Below, in pieces: positions 16,398 to 25,552 of a stretch of 64,000 bases of DNA (within the stretch, counting starts at the first letter, position 1; every line of letters starts with the position of its first letter). The translations under genes and the position numbers were made by a program. The notes below the pieces were generated by a model. The model saw only the letters and a program-made list of their open reading frames with translations. It had not been told where the DNA came from and searched no databases. Source of the DNA: Kiritimatiellia bacterium (GTDB taxonomy: Bacteria > Verrucomicrobiota > Kiritimatiellia > RFP12 > UBA1067). Location: contig JAFRDO010000027.1 of assembly GCA_017403825.1 (NCBI GenBank), forward strand, positions 1 to 64,000, written 5' to 3'.

Positions 16398-19300
16398 TCA
16401 ACGGATAATGATGTTTATCCCATGCAAATATTTCAGCTGAAGCGCAACGCCGCCTGTCACGTTCTCCGTGCGCATCTCAAAACCGGCAGGCAACGTGCAA
16501 TCGGACACATTCACTCCGTCAGCCGCGACAAGAACCGTCTTCCAGCCGCGCTGACTACACATGCTGGAAGGCGTGTAAATCGTCGCGCCGGAGATGTCCG
16601 CAGAACCCGAAAGGTTCACCGTCTTGCCATTTGCGAAGGAAACTGCCGAACCTGACTCCATCTCAAGCGACCCGAAATTCAAGTCGTCCGACATCGCCAG
16701 CGTTCCGTTTGCGGCAACCTTCAGCGTCACGTCGCTCGCCGCCGTGGAATTGACCGCAAGAGTGCCGTTCGTGATGACGAGCGTGCCTTCGCCCGACACG
16801 TCTTCGTCGATCGTCGCCGCATGGCCGCCCGCGTCAAGCGTCAGCACCGCGCCCTTCTGGACCTCCAGCGCGCGTGACGCCGCCAAGCTGGCCGTCGTCA
16901 CACCGGACGCTACGCCATACCGCCAATTGGACGAGAGGTGAATCGTCGGCGTTCCGCCGATGGCCGTGATCGCAACCGGATTGTCGGCGTCGGAAGTGAC
17001 GGTCGTCCAGTCGCCCGGATAGACGTTCAGCCCATCGGCGAACTGGACGCGCGATGCCGCCGTGCCGGACTTGACAGTCGCGATGTTCAGCCGTCCCGTT
17101 CCGCCGTACGTCTGCTTCACGCCGCCGTAGAACGGCGCCTGAATGTCCAGCGTACCATTGATGACCTGCTTGGCGGGCTCAACCGTCCAGCGATAGAATG
17201 CACCATCCCCGTTGCCAAATGTCAATGTGGCACCCGTCTCAACACGCACACCCGTCGAGGCAACGGAAAAGTCATCCACTTGCGCCGACAACGTTGCCGT
17301 CGTATTCGGCAACACGGTCAAACGCGTATAAGGCGTCTTGGCAGTAGGGGCTGGACTGTAGAAATAGAATCCAGTCCCCGCATATCCATTCTTGTTCAAG
17401 CGCACGTCGCCGCAGATGCGGATATATCTCTTGGAATTATTGTTCCAGTTGAAGGTTCCATCGCCATCAAGAATCAGCGGCGCTGCACAACGGGCACCAA
17501 ATGAAATGTACCAACCATCTCTCCGCAACGAACCGGTCACAATCTGAGGAACACCAGCCCACGTACCAACCATGAAGATAGACCCGTCAACCATATAGTC
17601 TTTCAGCGTCTCACCGTTGGACGAATAGTTGAACGTCTCAGTCGCCGTATCGCGGAAAAGATATCCGCCAACTGTCGACCCGCCGCCAGAAATGACGCCC
17701 CATCTTGGATTAGTCACCGTCGTGGCCCCAAAGTAGATGATCTGGTTTGAGGTCGGAAGCGTTCCGCCATACCAGTTTGCCGCCGTGCTGAAGCTGTTGT
17801 CTCCGCCACCGCCAATCCACTCGGAGGTGTAGGTGCCATCGACCGCACCGGGCTTGTAGATAGTGACCTGCCCGTTTTCGTTCTTGAGCAAGACGCCACT
17901 CGTGCTGCCGGTAAGCGTGATTTGCGAAAGCGAAACAGAGGGTGTCGTCTGGTCGGTCGTCTGCAAAATCGGTGCCGCGCCGGCAAACGTGCTGGGAACC
18001 GCCACCGTGATTGTTACAGAGGGATCAATTGCAAACGTTTTGGCCTGGATATGATTTGCGCCTGCATTAAGCGTGAGTTTCGAGTTTGCACCCATCGTAA
18101 ACGTCTCCGCCACAAGCGGGCCGTAAGCCACGGATGACGGGCGATCCAGTAGCGTCAATGTCGTGCCGCTCTCGACCGTCACGAACCTGAAGGAGTTGTG
18201 CGATTGCGACTGAAGCAGCTGATAGGTACCGCCGCCTGTCACGGTAAGCGTCGCTTCACCGTCCGTGGGATGAAGTCCACGTGTGCAGATGGTTCGCTTT
18301 GTCGTACGGTTCTTGTAGTCAAGCGTATCGACCGTGATATCTCCCTTGAAATACGTATGGGTCATTGTATGATTGAGGTTGACGATCATGTCGCACGTCG
18401 CGCCAATTGTCGTCGGCCCGTTGAAATAAAACTTGTTGTATGCCGCAGTCGCAACCCAGAAATAACCGTCAGGATAGGTAAAGACGATTCGTGGGAATGT
18501 CCCATCAATCACACAGTTAGCAACATCGCCATTTCGAAATCCGCGCGCGATCAGCGCACCTTTGCTCGTCGCCGTAACCGGGCCATTGGTCACCATCACA
18601 AACTTCTGTCCAATATCCACATCCGCGCCATCCGTCGCATAGAACCGAGAATCAGAAAGGTCATGTTGCCAAGAAAATGTACCGCCCGTCAATGAAACGT
18701 CAACACCTTCATCCACGGCGAGAGAGCCGTCCTCCGTGTTCGTCACTTTAAGCGTACCGCCCGAAAGGTTGATTTTGCTGCCTGGGATGGACATTATGAT
18801 CGAATTAAGCTCCACCGTACCACCGCTCACGTCAAGCACGGCAGGGCGCCCAGCTTTAGTGCTAGTCAACTCTTTGGCGGAAGACACAGAACCGCTCTTC
18901 ACGAAAATGCCGCCGTTTAAAGACGTTTCATTGTACTGAATCTTCTTGAAAGAACAGGTGCCGCCATCTACGACGAGTGTCGCGTACGGTTCCCAGAGAT
19001 AAAATGTGTCCCCGTTGGAAAATGTCGAACCCGCCCGAACTTCCAACGTTCCATAGAGGAGCATTTGATAACCGGAATGGAAGGAAGCTCCATCAAGGAT
19101 GATACGTGTGTTGTTACCAATAGTATTATATATGCTACCTGCGTACGCGGTAGATATCTTGCCTGTTCCGCTAATCGTCACCTTGCGTGCGGCTGCAACA
19201 AAACTGATTTTGTGTACCGTGTACTCGGCATTCACCGTCACCGTGAACTCACGCGGGGTTGTCGCCGGGAAAACCGCCTCGTCGCCCGACCCCGGAACAG

Positions 19301-19448
19301 ACCCTCCTTCCCAGTGGTTGCGGTCTCCGAAGTCTCCGCTCCAGCTGCCGCTGTCGTCGGCCTTCCAGTTGATGGTCGCCGCAAAAGCGGTAAAGGTCAT
19401 GCATGCCGTTGCAAGAGCGGCAATCGTCCGATACATGTTGTTTTTCAT
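16398..19448 (-). CDS. Giant secreted beta-strand-repeat protein with INIIIR tail
   Basis: A 1016-residue exported protein starting MKNNMYRTIAALATACMTFTAFAA (signal peptide). The rest is almost all beta: short Gly/Thr/Ser/Asn-rich repeats (GTLEVRAGSTFSNGD, GGTVELNSI, GTLAVNSTAASDVTLKV) like autotransporter passenger repeats and parallel beta-helices. No autotransporter barrel is present. The C-terminus is HGINIIIR. It is the first gene of the nine-gene operon and probably a surface or secreted adhesin/glycan-binding protein. The ATG at 19448 is used because AAAGG precedes it and the signal peptide starts there. Confidence 0.82.
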   Translation of the reverse strand: MKNNMYRTIAALATACMTFTAFAATINWKADDSGSWSGDFGDRNHWEGGSVPGSGDEAVFPATTPREFTVTVNAEYTVHKISFVAAARKVTISGTGKISTAYAGSIYNTIGNNTRIILDGASFHSGYQMLLYGTLEVRAGSTFSNGDTFYLWEPYATLVVDGGTCSFKKIQYNETSLNGGIFVKSGSVSSAKELTSTKAGRPAVLDVSGGTVELNSIIMSIPGSKINLSGGTLKVTNTEDGSLAVDEGVDVSLTGGTFSWQHDLSDSRFYATDGADVDIGQKFVMVTNGPVTATSKGALIARGFRNGDVANCVIDGTFPRIVFTYPDGYFWVATAAYNKFYFNGPTTIGATCDMIVNLNHTMTHTYFKGDITVDTLDYKNRTTKRTICTRGLHPTDGEATLTVTGGGTYQLLQSQSHNSFRFVTVESGTTLTLLDRPSSVAYGPLVAETFTMGANSKLTLNAGANHIQAKTFAIDPSVTITVAVPSTFAGAAPILQTTDQTTPSVSLSQITLTGSTSGVLLKNENGQVTIYKPGAVDGTYTSEWIGGGGDNSFSTAANWYGGTLPTSNQIIYFGATTVTNPRWGVISGGGSTVGGYLFRDTATETFNYSSNGETLKDYMVDGSIFMVGTWAGVPQIVTGSLRRDGWYISFGARCAAPLILDGDGTFNWNNNSKRYIRICGDVRLNKNGYAGTGFYFYSPAPTAKTPYTRLTVLPNTTATLSAQVDDFSVASTGVRVETGATLTFGNGDGAFYRWTVEPAKQVINGTLDIQAPFYGGVKQTYGGTGRLNIATVKSGTAASRVQFADGLNVYPGDWTTVTSDADNPVAITAIGGTPTIHLSSNWRYGVASGVTTASLAASRALEVQKGAVLTLDAGGHAATIDEDVSGEGTLVITNGTLAVNSTAASDVTLKVAANGTLAMSDDLNFGSLEMESGSAVSFANGKTVNLSGSADISGATIYTPSSMCSQRGWKTVLVAADGVNVSDCTLPAGFEMRTENVTGGVALQLKYLHGINIIIR

Positions 19449-19586
19449 GATTGGGCCTTTCGAGAATTCTCTCTTTGCCGCAAATGATAACAAAATCAAC
19501 ATCCAAAAATCAATCTCAGGCCAGGCAAAATCTCACAACAAAAACATCACTATTCTCGCAAGGCAGCTTCCGTCGGCGCCAACGGC

Positions 19587-20795
19587 TCATATCAGTTGCG
19601 AAAGAAACGTCCTAGCCGGAACCACGACTGGATCACGGCGCACGAAGCAGTCCGCATCTACGAAAGGCTCATCAAACACAATCTGAAACGCATGACGAGC
19701 TCCAGTCACCCGCTGGTAATGACCGAGACCGGGAGACAGGTGCGTGTCCGACGCCTTGACCTCTGCAATGAACCACGGCTGCCCGTCCCGAGACACGAGA
19801 AAATCGACTTCGCGTTTCTGCTTGTCCCGCAGATAAAACAGCTCAAAGCGCCCGTAGCCCATGTCCGTCCACGCATCGACCGCCTTAAGCAGATGACATG
19901 CGGTTATCGTTTCACAGCGCCTCCCTGGATCGTCAATGCGCGACCAGTCACGCAAATACCACTTAGGCGTCTTCCTTATCGAGTTCTCGACATTGCGAAA
20001 CCACGGACGGACCTCAAAGCCGTAATACAGATACTTCAGCACTCCCGTCCAATTCTTTGCCGTCTTCGGGTCAACGGCGACATCGCGGGCGAGCGAATCA
20101 TAAACCAGCTGCTCGCCAGAACGATTTGCAAGAAGTTCAGCCATGATCCGCACCTGTTCAAGTCCCTGCACCTTCGTAAGGGTACGCAAGTCGTCCACCA
20201 TCATCTGCTCCATCCGCAGTTCGGCCCATCTGGCGGAGAACCTGCGGTTTCTGCGTGTGAAAGGTTCGGGAAAACCGCCAAACTCAAGCAAAGAAGCCCA
20301 GTCGGCATCGTCTATAGAACGAGGCGAGCGGACAAGGGAATTCCCCGGAAGCGACACATCGATCAGTTCCGCCACCGAAAACGGATGCATCCTATACGGG
20401 AAATAGCGCCCCATCATACTGTCGCCACCGCGCTTGTAAACGTCCATCTTCGCAGACCCCGTGGCGATGATCTTCATCCTGTCGCCGTAGAGATCAAAAA
20501 AACCCTTTAGAAAACTCTTCCATCTCGGATACTTGTGCAGTTCGTCAAACACCACAACGGGCGCAACAGGCGAAAGCCTGTCCAGACCATATCGCCGCAC
20601 CGTTTCATTCTGTCCGGCGATCACAGCCGCTCGCACGTCCGAATCGTCCCAGTTGAGATAGTCTGAACCAAGTGACTTGGCCAGCGTCGTCTTGCCGGAC
20701 TGACGCGGTCCCGAAAGAAACACCATCTGACGATTATCGCCAAAGTGTTCCTGAATGATCGCTTCGTAGATGCGCTTTCTGCTTTTTGACGTCAT
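19587..20795 (-). CDS. AAA_14 / DUF4143 ATP-binding protein
   Basis: A 402-residue protein with an N-terminal P-loop domain (Walker A GPRQSGKTT near residue 29, Walker B VVVFDELHKYP near 82, sensor ATGSAKMD near 111) and a C-terminal DUF4143 region ending in a restriction-endonuclease-like fold (LFYLRDKQKREVDFLVSRDG, WFIAEVKAS). The family is widespread, often solitary and of unknown role; nuclease-like regulators or toxin-type ATPases have been suggested. The gene has its own promoter with the -10 box only 6 nt before the ATG, and a repeated operator upstream, pointing to tight, perhaps self-, control. Confidence 0.9.
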   Translation of the reverse strand: MTSKSRKRIYEAIIQEHFGDNRQMVFLSGPRQSGKTTLAKSLGSDYLNWDDSDVRAAVIAGQNETVRRYGLDRLSPVAPVVVFDELHKYPRWKSFLKGFFDLYGDRMKIIATGSAKMDVYKRGGDSMMGRYFPYRMHPFSVAELIDVSLPGNSLVRSPRSIDDADWASLLEFGGFPEPFTRRNRRFSARWAELRMEQMMVDDLRTLTKVQGLEQVRIMAELLANRSGEQLVYDSLARDVAVDPKTAKNWTGVLKYLYYGFEVRPWFRNVENSIRKTPKWYLRDWSRIDDPGRRCETITACHLLKAVDAWTDMGYGRFELFYLRDKQKREVDFLVSRDGQPWFIAEVKASDTHLSPGLGHYQRVTGARHAFQIVFDEPFVDADCFVRRDPVVVPARTFLSQLI

Positions 20796-20801
20796 ATTGG
20801 A

Positions 20802-20830
20802 ATTGTACCAGATTTACCTTACGCGGTCAA
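20802..20830 (-). promoter_or_regulatory. Promoter of the AAA_14 gene, leaderless type
   Basis: Minus strand: TTGACC (rc at 20825-20830), 17-nt spacer, TACAAT (rc at 20802-20807). Six nucleotides separate the -10 box from the ATG at 20795, so transcription should begin at or next to the start codon and leave no Shine-Dalgarno leader. Confidence 0.65.
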
Positions 20831-20884
20831 TTACCAAAATGGAGATGTGTCCATTTTAGTAATTACCAAAATGGAGAGGTGTCC
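20829..20884. repeat. Direct and inverted repeats, probable operator of the AAA_14 gene
   Basis: Two 24-nt direct repeats, 20829-20852 and 20861-20884, differ at one base and are spaced 32 nt apart (about three helical turns). Copy 1 also forms an inverted repeat with the following segment: TTACCAAAATGGA at 20831-20843 against TCCATTTTAGTAA at 20850-20862 (12 of 13 match). The block ends at the -35 box of the AAA_14 promoter, so a bound protein would block or stabilise polymerase there. Confidence 0.7.
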
Positions 20885-20899
20885 AGATTTCCCATCATC

Positions 20900-23800
20900 T
20901 TAAACACATGTATGACTATGTGGGCCCCGCGGCTTAAGACAGGCACAGAGGGCCGGTATGAAGTAGAGCGAGACGAGCGTCGACACGAAGATGCCGCCGA
21001 CGGAACCGATGCCCATTGACTGCCGGAGTTCGCAGCCGAGCCCGCCGCCGAGCGCCATCGGCAACATGCCGACGAGCGCCGCCGCGCAGCTCATCAGGAC
21101 GGGACGGAACTTCGCCGTCGCCGCCGTCATGACGTTCCCGGTCTGACGCCAGGCGTCGATAATCAGGATTGCCGCGTTGACGACGACACCAACAAGCATG
21201 ATGCCCGCCAGGAGCCCGAAGATCGAAAGCGTCTGATGTGCGGCGACGACGGCCGCGAATATGCCGAGATAGCTGAACGGAACCGTGAAGAGGATAATGA
21301 ACGGCATCGTCCACGACTCAAGGATCGCCGCCAGCAGCAGGTAGGTCAGCGCTATCGCGATGACGGTGACGAGCCCGAACTCCGCAAACGCCTCGTCCAT
21401 GTACTCGGACTGGCCGCCGAGCGCCGCCGTGTAACCGTGGGGAAGCTCGGCCTTCGCCCGCGCAAGGGCACGTTCCGTCACCTCGCCCATGCCATGCCCC
21501 GGCGCATTGTTCGCGTACACGATCGTCGAGCGGCGCTTCTCGCTGCGTACGATCTGCACCTGCTGAACGGATCGAGTCACCTCGGCGACGGCGCCCAGCG
21601 TGAACGGACGACCTTCGGGGCCAGGGAAGTTCTGCTCGGCGAGCTGGCGGACGCCGTCGGCCTCGTTATAACGCACGCGGATGTCGTAGCTCCGCTCGCC
21701 CGCCGAAAACGTAGCCGGCGTAAGGCCAGCAAGCGAGGCACGCAGGTTGAGGCCCAGCAGATATGGCGTCATGCCGAGATCGTTGAGCACCGCTCTGTTC
21801 GGCCGGATGCGCAGCTCGGGACGTCCCGCCCGCACGTTGTCCTCCACGTCCGTCGCGATGTCGGTCGCCTTTAGGTCCTGCGAAACGGCAAGACACGCCT
21901 TGTCCAGTACGGACAAGTCCTCACCCATGAGCTTGACTTGAATCGACTGGGCTGAACCGCCGACCAGCGACGGCACAAGCACGGAAGTAAGCACGTCAGG
22001 CTCCTCGTTCAGCTGCGTGCGCATCAGTGAGGAGACATCGGAGATCGTCTCGCGGCGTTCGGTCATCGGCCGGAGCACGAAATCGACTTGCGCAAGATGA
22101 TTGCCTCGGCCGACCTGCCCGAGTATGCCCTGCGTCTTGCCTACGGAAACCGTGTGGCGCAGGACAAGCCGCTCGCCCGCACCGTCCCGCACGTCCGCCA
22201 GCTTCGCGGCAATCGCCTGCGTGCGCTCCACGGCGCGTTCGAGCGTGATGTCGGCCGGATACTCGAGCTTGACGGACAACTCGCCCTTGTCGAAGAGGGG
22301 CACGAAGTCCGACTTGACCCTCGGCCCGAGCAGCATGAAACCAGCGACCGTCAGCGCAGAGAACACGACGATCGAAGTCTTCGGGAAACGCAGAACCGTC
22401 CCCAGCGACGCGGCGTATCCCCGCTCCAACAGGCCATACAGCCAAGTCCACGGCGTCAAGACCTTCGCCAGCAGACGATTCGCTCTCTCACCGCATGTGC
22501 CGAGTTTCGCCGCCATCATCGGCGTCAGCGTGAACGAAACGAGCAGCGAGGCGAAGGTCGAGGCAGTGACCACGATGGCGAACGGCACGAAGAACCGTCC
22601 CGCCATCGTCTGCATCGTCGCAATCGGAAGGAATACGACGATGTTCGTGAGCGCCGAGGCGGCGACCGCAAGCGCGACCTCGCCAGCCCCGCGTGCGGCA
22701 TCCCCGTTTCGGCGCGCAATGTTCTCAAGGACAACGATCGAGTTCGCAACGAGAATGCCGACCGAGATGCCGACGGCGTTCATAGTGATGATGTTCGCCG
22801 TATAGCCAAAGAGCGAAAAGGCGACAAGCGAAATGACGATCGTGACGGGAATCGAGACAAACGCCGTAACCGCCATCCGCCAATCCGCCAGGAACAAGAG
22901 CAGCACGAAACCCGTAAGGAGCACGCCCTGCCAGATGGCGTCCACGCCGCCCTTCACCGTCGCGGCGACATACGCGCCGTCGTCGCGCACCCAGTCAAGC
23001 CGCATCCCGCCCGGCAGTTCCCCTACAAGTGTCTTGTAGATCGCACGCAGACCGTCCACCGTCTTCGCCGCGTTCGCCTCGCCGCGCTTCGTCACCCTCA
23101 TCAGGACGGCGGGACGTCCGTCAAACGAGGCGATTGACTCCTTTCGCTTCGTGCCGAACGCAAACGTCGCGACATCGCGCAGATAGAGCCGCGTGCCGCG
23201 CACGGTTCCGACCTCGATCCGCCCGAGATCCTCGATGCCGCGCGCCTCCGCGTCGAACATCACGGAGAACTCACGCGCATGGTCCGAGACCTGTCCCGAA
23301 GGAATCTTGAGGTTGCCCTTGCCGACCGCCTCGACGACCTGCGCGAGCGTGAGCCCGGAGGCCGAGAGCTTCGCGCGGTCGACTGTCACCACGACTTCGC
23401 GCTCCTCGCCGCCGATCAGCTCGACCGAGGCGACACCCGCGACGGTCGAGAGCCGTCCCGACAGCCGGTCGTCCGCATAATCATAGAGTTCGTCGACGGA
23501 CTGCTCGCCCGTCAGCGCGAGCGTGACAACGGGAATCGCGTTCACGTCGTACTTCTGGACCTGCGGCTTCTCGGCGCCGCTCGGCAAGTCTCCCTCGATC
23601 ACCGCGATCTTCGCGCGTATGTCATCCGCCGCAACGTTCTGGTCCACGTTGAGGTTGAACTCGAGCATGACCTGGCAGAAGTTGTTCGCGCACGTCGTCG
23701 TCATGTGCTTGAGGCCGTCCACCTGCACCGCGGCGTCTTCGATGGGACGCGCGACGGACGTCTCGATTTCCTCCGGCGACGCTCCAGGATAGACGACGAT

Positions 23801-23941
23801 GACCGACACGTAGGGCACGACGACGTTCGGCACGATGTCAATGCCCATGTTGCGCGTTGCGAGCGTTCCGAAGAGCATCAGCACGATCAGGACGACAAGC
23901 GTCAGGACCGGACGACGTATGGCGGTGTCAGAGAGAAACAT
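20900..23941 (-). CDS. RND-family efflux pump, inner-membrane transporter
   Basis: A 1013-residue HAE1/AcrB-type permease. It has the usual duplicated layout of twelve helices with two large periplasmic loops; visible marks are the N-terminal FLSDTAIRRPVLTLVVLIVLM, the ATRNMGIDIVPNV stretch, the helix-4 region with FGYTANIITMNAVGISVG and the C-half FGLLAGIMLVGVVVNAAILIID. It exports drugs, bile salts or other amphiphiles using proton flow. Its start overlaps the adaptor gene by 14 nt, so both are made from one message. No outer-membrane factor is next to it; a matching one lies 7 kb away under the same type of operator. Confidence 0.93.
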   Translation of the reverse strand: MFLSDTAIRRPVLTLVVLIVLMLFGTLATRNMGIDIVPNVVVPYVSVIVVYPGASPEEIETSVARPIEDAAVQVDGLKHMTTTCANNFCQVMLEFNLNVDQNVAADDIRAKIAVIEGDLPSGAEKPQVQKYDVNAIPVVTLALTGEQSVDELYDYADDRLSGRLSTVAGVASVELIGGEEREVVVTVDRAKLSASGLTLAQVVEAVGKGNLKIPSGQVSDHAREFSVMFDAEARGIEDLGRIEVGTVRGTRLYLRDVATFAFGTKRKESIASFDGRPAVLMRVTKRGEANAAKTVDGLRAIYKTLVGELPGGMRLDWVRDDGAYVAATVKGGVDAIWQGVLLTGFVLLLFLADWRMAVTAFVSIPVTIVISLVAFSLFGYTANIITMNAVGISVGILVANSIVVLENIARRNGDAARGAGEVALAVAASALTNIVVFLPIATMQTMAGRFFVPFAIVVTASTFASLLVSFTLTPMMAAKLGTCGERANRLLAKVLTPWTWLYGLLERGYAASLGTVLRFPKTSIVVFSALTVAGFMLLGPRVKSDFVPLFDKGELSVKLEYPADITLERAVERTQAIAAKLADVRDGAGERLVLRHTVSVGKTQGILGQVGRGNHLAQVDFVLRPMTERRETISDVSSLMRTQLNEEPDVLTSVLVPSLVGGSAQSIQVKLMGEDLSVLDKACLAVSQDLKATDIATDVEDNVRAGRPELRIRPNRAVLNDLGMTPYLLGLNLRASLAGLTPATFSAGERSYDIRVRYNEADGVRQLAEQNFPGPEGRPFTLGAVAEVTRSVQQVQIVRSEKRRSTIVYANNAPGHGMGEVTERALARAKAELPHGYTAALGGQSEYMDEAFAEFGLVTVIAIALTYLLLAAILESWTMPFIILFTVPFSYLGIFAAVVAAHQTLSIFGLLAGIMLVGVVVNAAILIIDAWRQTGNVMTAATAKFRPVLMSCAAALVGMLPMALGGGLGCELRQSMGIGSVGGIFVSTLVSLYFIPALCACLKPRGPHSHTCV

Positions 23942-25067
23942 CTTGCGTCCTCACCTCGTCGCCATCGTTCACGAGCAGCATGCCTTCGAGAATGATCTTC
24001 TTGTCGGGACCAAGGGCCGGACGCACAATCTCGCGCAAGCCGTCAGTTTCGAGCCCGGTCTCTACGGCAATGCGAACGGCCTTCCCATCCACGACGACAA
24101 AGACGGCATCCGAGCCGCCGCGGTCCGCGACGGCCGACGCCGGGACGCCCTGCCCCGTATGTGAGGCGAAGACGATTTCGCCGTCCAGCAGCATGCCGGC
24201 GGCGACATCTTCCGTCCGCGGCAACTGCGCACGCACCTCGAACGTGCGCGTGACGGCATTCACCGTCGGCGCCCGGTAGGTGATTGCGAGGTCGCGCTTT
24301 CCCGCCAAAGGCTGGGCCAGGCGCACGGCCGTCTCGCCCGTCTTCACTCGCGCAAAATACGCGGCGTTGAGCGAGAAGGATATCTCATAGACAGACGGAT
24401 TCTCCACGTCGAAGACACACATGCCCGGGCCGACGTAATCGCCGACATTACGGTGCTTGCGCGTCACGATGGCATCATATGGCGCACGCACGCACGAGTC
24501 GGAGAGGTTCTTCTCGGACACCGCGAGACTGGTCTCGGCCTTCGTGACCGTTGCCTGCGCAGCCTCAAACGCAGCCGAGGCCGACTTTGCCGCGACCTGT
24601 GCCTTCTCCAGCGCATCCTTAGTCACGGCTGCGCCCGCGAAGAGCCGTGCCATGCGGTCGGCGTCCAGCTTGGCCTTGCCGACCGTCACTTCCGCCTGCG
24701 CGAGCTTCGCCTTCGCCATCGCAAGATCGTCTTTCGCTGCGCGCACGGCGTTCTCGAGATTCTGGCGGTCCACCTGAAAGAGTGCATCCCCCTTCTTCAC
24801 GCACGCGCCTTCGTCCACGAAGACGGCGTCCAGCGTACCTGGAATGCGCGCCGAGACACCCGCCGCGTCCTTCGCCCGCACCGAGCCCTGCACGCGCAGC
24901 GAATCAACGAACGTGACGCCCTGCCGCGCCGCGCCCACGCGCACCAGGGGACGCGTCTCCGCGCGTTCCACAACCTGCTCGGAGCACCCCGCCGCCACCA
25001 GCGCGAGTGCGCACAGCCATTTCACCCGCTGCCTCGCGGCAATGACGGTCTCTTTTGCCTTTTTCAT
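23928..25067 (-). CDS. RND efflux periplasmic adaptor (membrane fusion) lipoprotein
   Basis: A 379-residue MFP/HlyD-type protein. The start MKKAKETVIAARQRVKWLCALALVAAGC gives a lipoprotein signal with Cys at the lipobox. A lipoyl-type half motif (VSARIPGTLDAVFVDEGACVKKGDALFQVD) is followed by a coiled-coil hairpin (about 90-160: LENAVRAAKDDLAMAKAKLAQAE) and the second half-lipoyl (SDSCVRAPYDAIVTRKHRNVGDYV), then beta-barrel domains. It bridges the RND pump and an outer-membrane channel. The ATG at 25067 is chosen for the AAGGA before it and the signal peptide. Confidence 0.92.
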   Translation of the reverse strand: MKKAKETVIAARQRVKWLCALALVAAGCSEQVVERAETRPLVRVGAARQGVTFVDSLRVQGSVRAKDAAGVSARIPGTLDAVFVDEGACVKKGDALFQVDRQNLENAVRAAKDDLAMAKAKLAQAEVTVGKAKLDADRMARLFAGAAVTKDALEKAQVAAKSASAAFEAAQATVTKAETSLAVSEKNLSDSCVRAPYDAIVTRKHRNVGDYVGPGMCVFDVENPSVYEISFSLNAAYFARVKTGETAVRLAQPLAGKRDLAITYRAPTVNAVTRTFEVRAQLPRTEDVAAGMLLDGEIVFASHTGQGVPASAVADRGGSDAVFVVVDGKAVRIAVETGLETDGLREIVRPALGPDKKIILEGMLLVNDGDEVRTQDVSL

Positions 25068-25083
25068 CTTAAATCCTTGTTTC

Positions 25084-25124
25084 AAACATATGTTTAATAT
25101 ATCAAATCTCCGTCGTTTTTGCAA
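25084..25124 (-). promoter_or_regulatory. Adaptor-pump promoter with palindromic TetR-type operator
   Basis: Minus strand: TTGCAA (rc at 25119-25124), 17-nt spacer, TATATT (rc at 25096-25101), then the perfect 12-nt palindrome AAACATATGTTT at 25084-25095 covering the expected start of transcription. The box, the palindrome and the CAAGG that follows are nearly the same as in the promoter of the tetR gene at 32899. Confidence 0.75.
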
Positions 25125-25222
25125 TGACGACTCGCGGGCAATTCGTGATTCAAAATGGTTCGCATTACATCATAATCCCCTATGCTCAGCAACACGCACC
25201 ATTAACAATCTTGATGGATTGC

Positions 25223-25507
25223 TTATCCAGCACATTGATGTAGGAGCAAGTCATGTCCAGCTTTAGTCAGGCGATACTTTTGGAATCGCGAATTGGGCTT
25301 GTCGGGAAACGTGTATTCGATCAAATGTGCCCCGATAAGTTTTGTTATTGCCGCCCTTAAGGAATTAGCTTTGAGAACAATTTTCAACTTGTCTGACAAT
25401 TGTTTTCTTGACATGTCTTCAAAGAACAGAAGAGACAATATCTTGTTTTCAACCGACTGGGGCCACGACTGCTTGAACTCTATCGTCTGCGTTTCCTTCT
25501 TCTTCAT
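25223..25507 (-). pseudogene. AlbA/schlafen-type ATP-binding regulator, internally deleted remnant
   Basis: A 94-residue frame. It begins MKKKETQTIEFKQSW, which is how AlbA_2 (schlafen-like) DNA-binding domains begin, then jumps straight to a winged-helix ending (ILSLLFFEDMSRKQLSDKL, then NSRFQKYRLTKAG) like the C-terminus of the same proteins. Full members are 400-500 residues, so some 350 residues are missing from the middle without loss of frame. It may be dead, or survive as a small winged-helix protein. Only a weak ribosome site is seen. Confidence 0.55.
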
Positions 25508-25552
25508 GTCTTTTATCCGCTCAAGATTATATCAAATGGTTATGCCGCCACT

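Noticed and set aside
20902..20913. Third copy of the TetR operator core (AAACACATGTAT) at the end of the pump gene
   Set aside because: It differs by one base from the tetR operator, but a 12-nt near match is not unlikely by chance in 64 kb, and it lies in the last codons with no promoter pattern around it.
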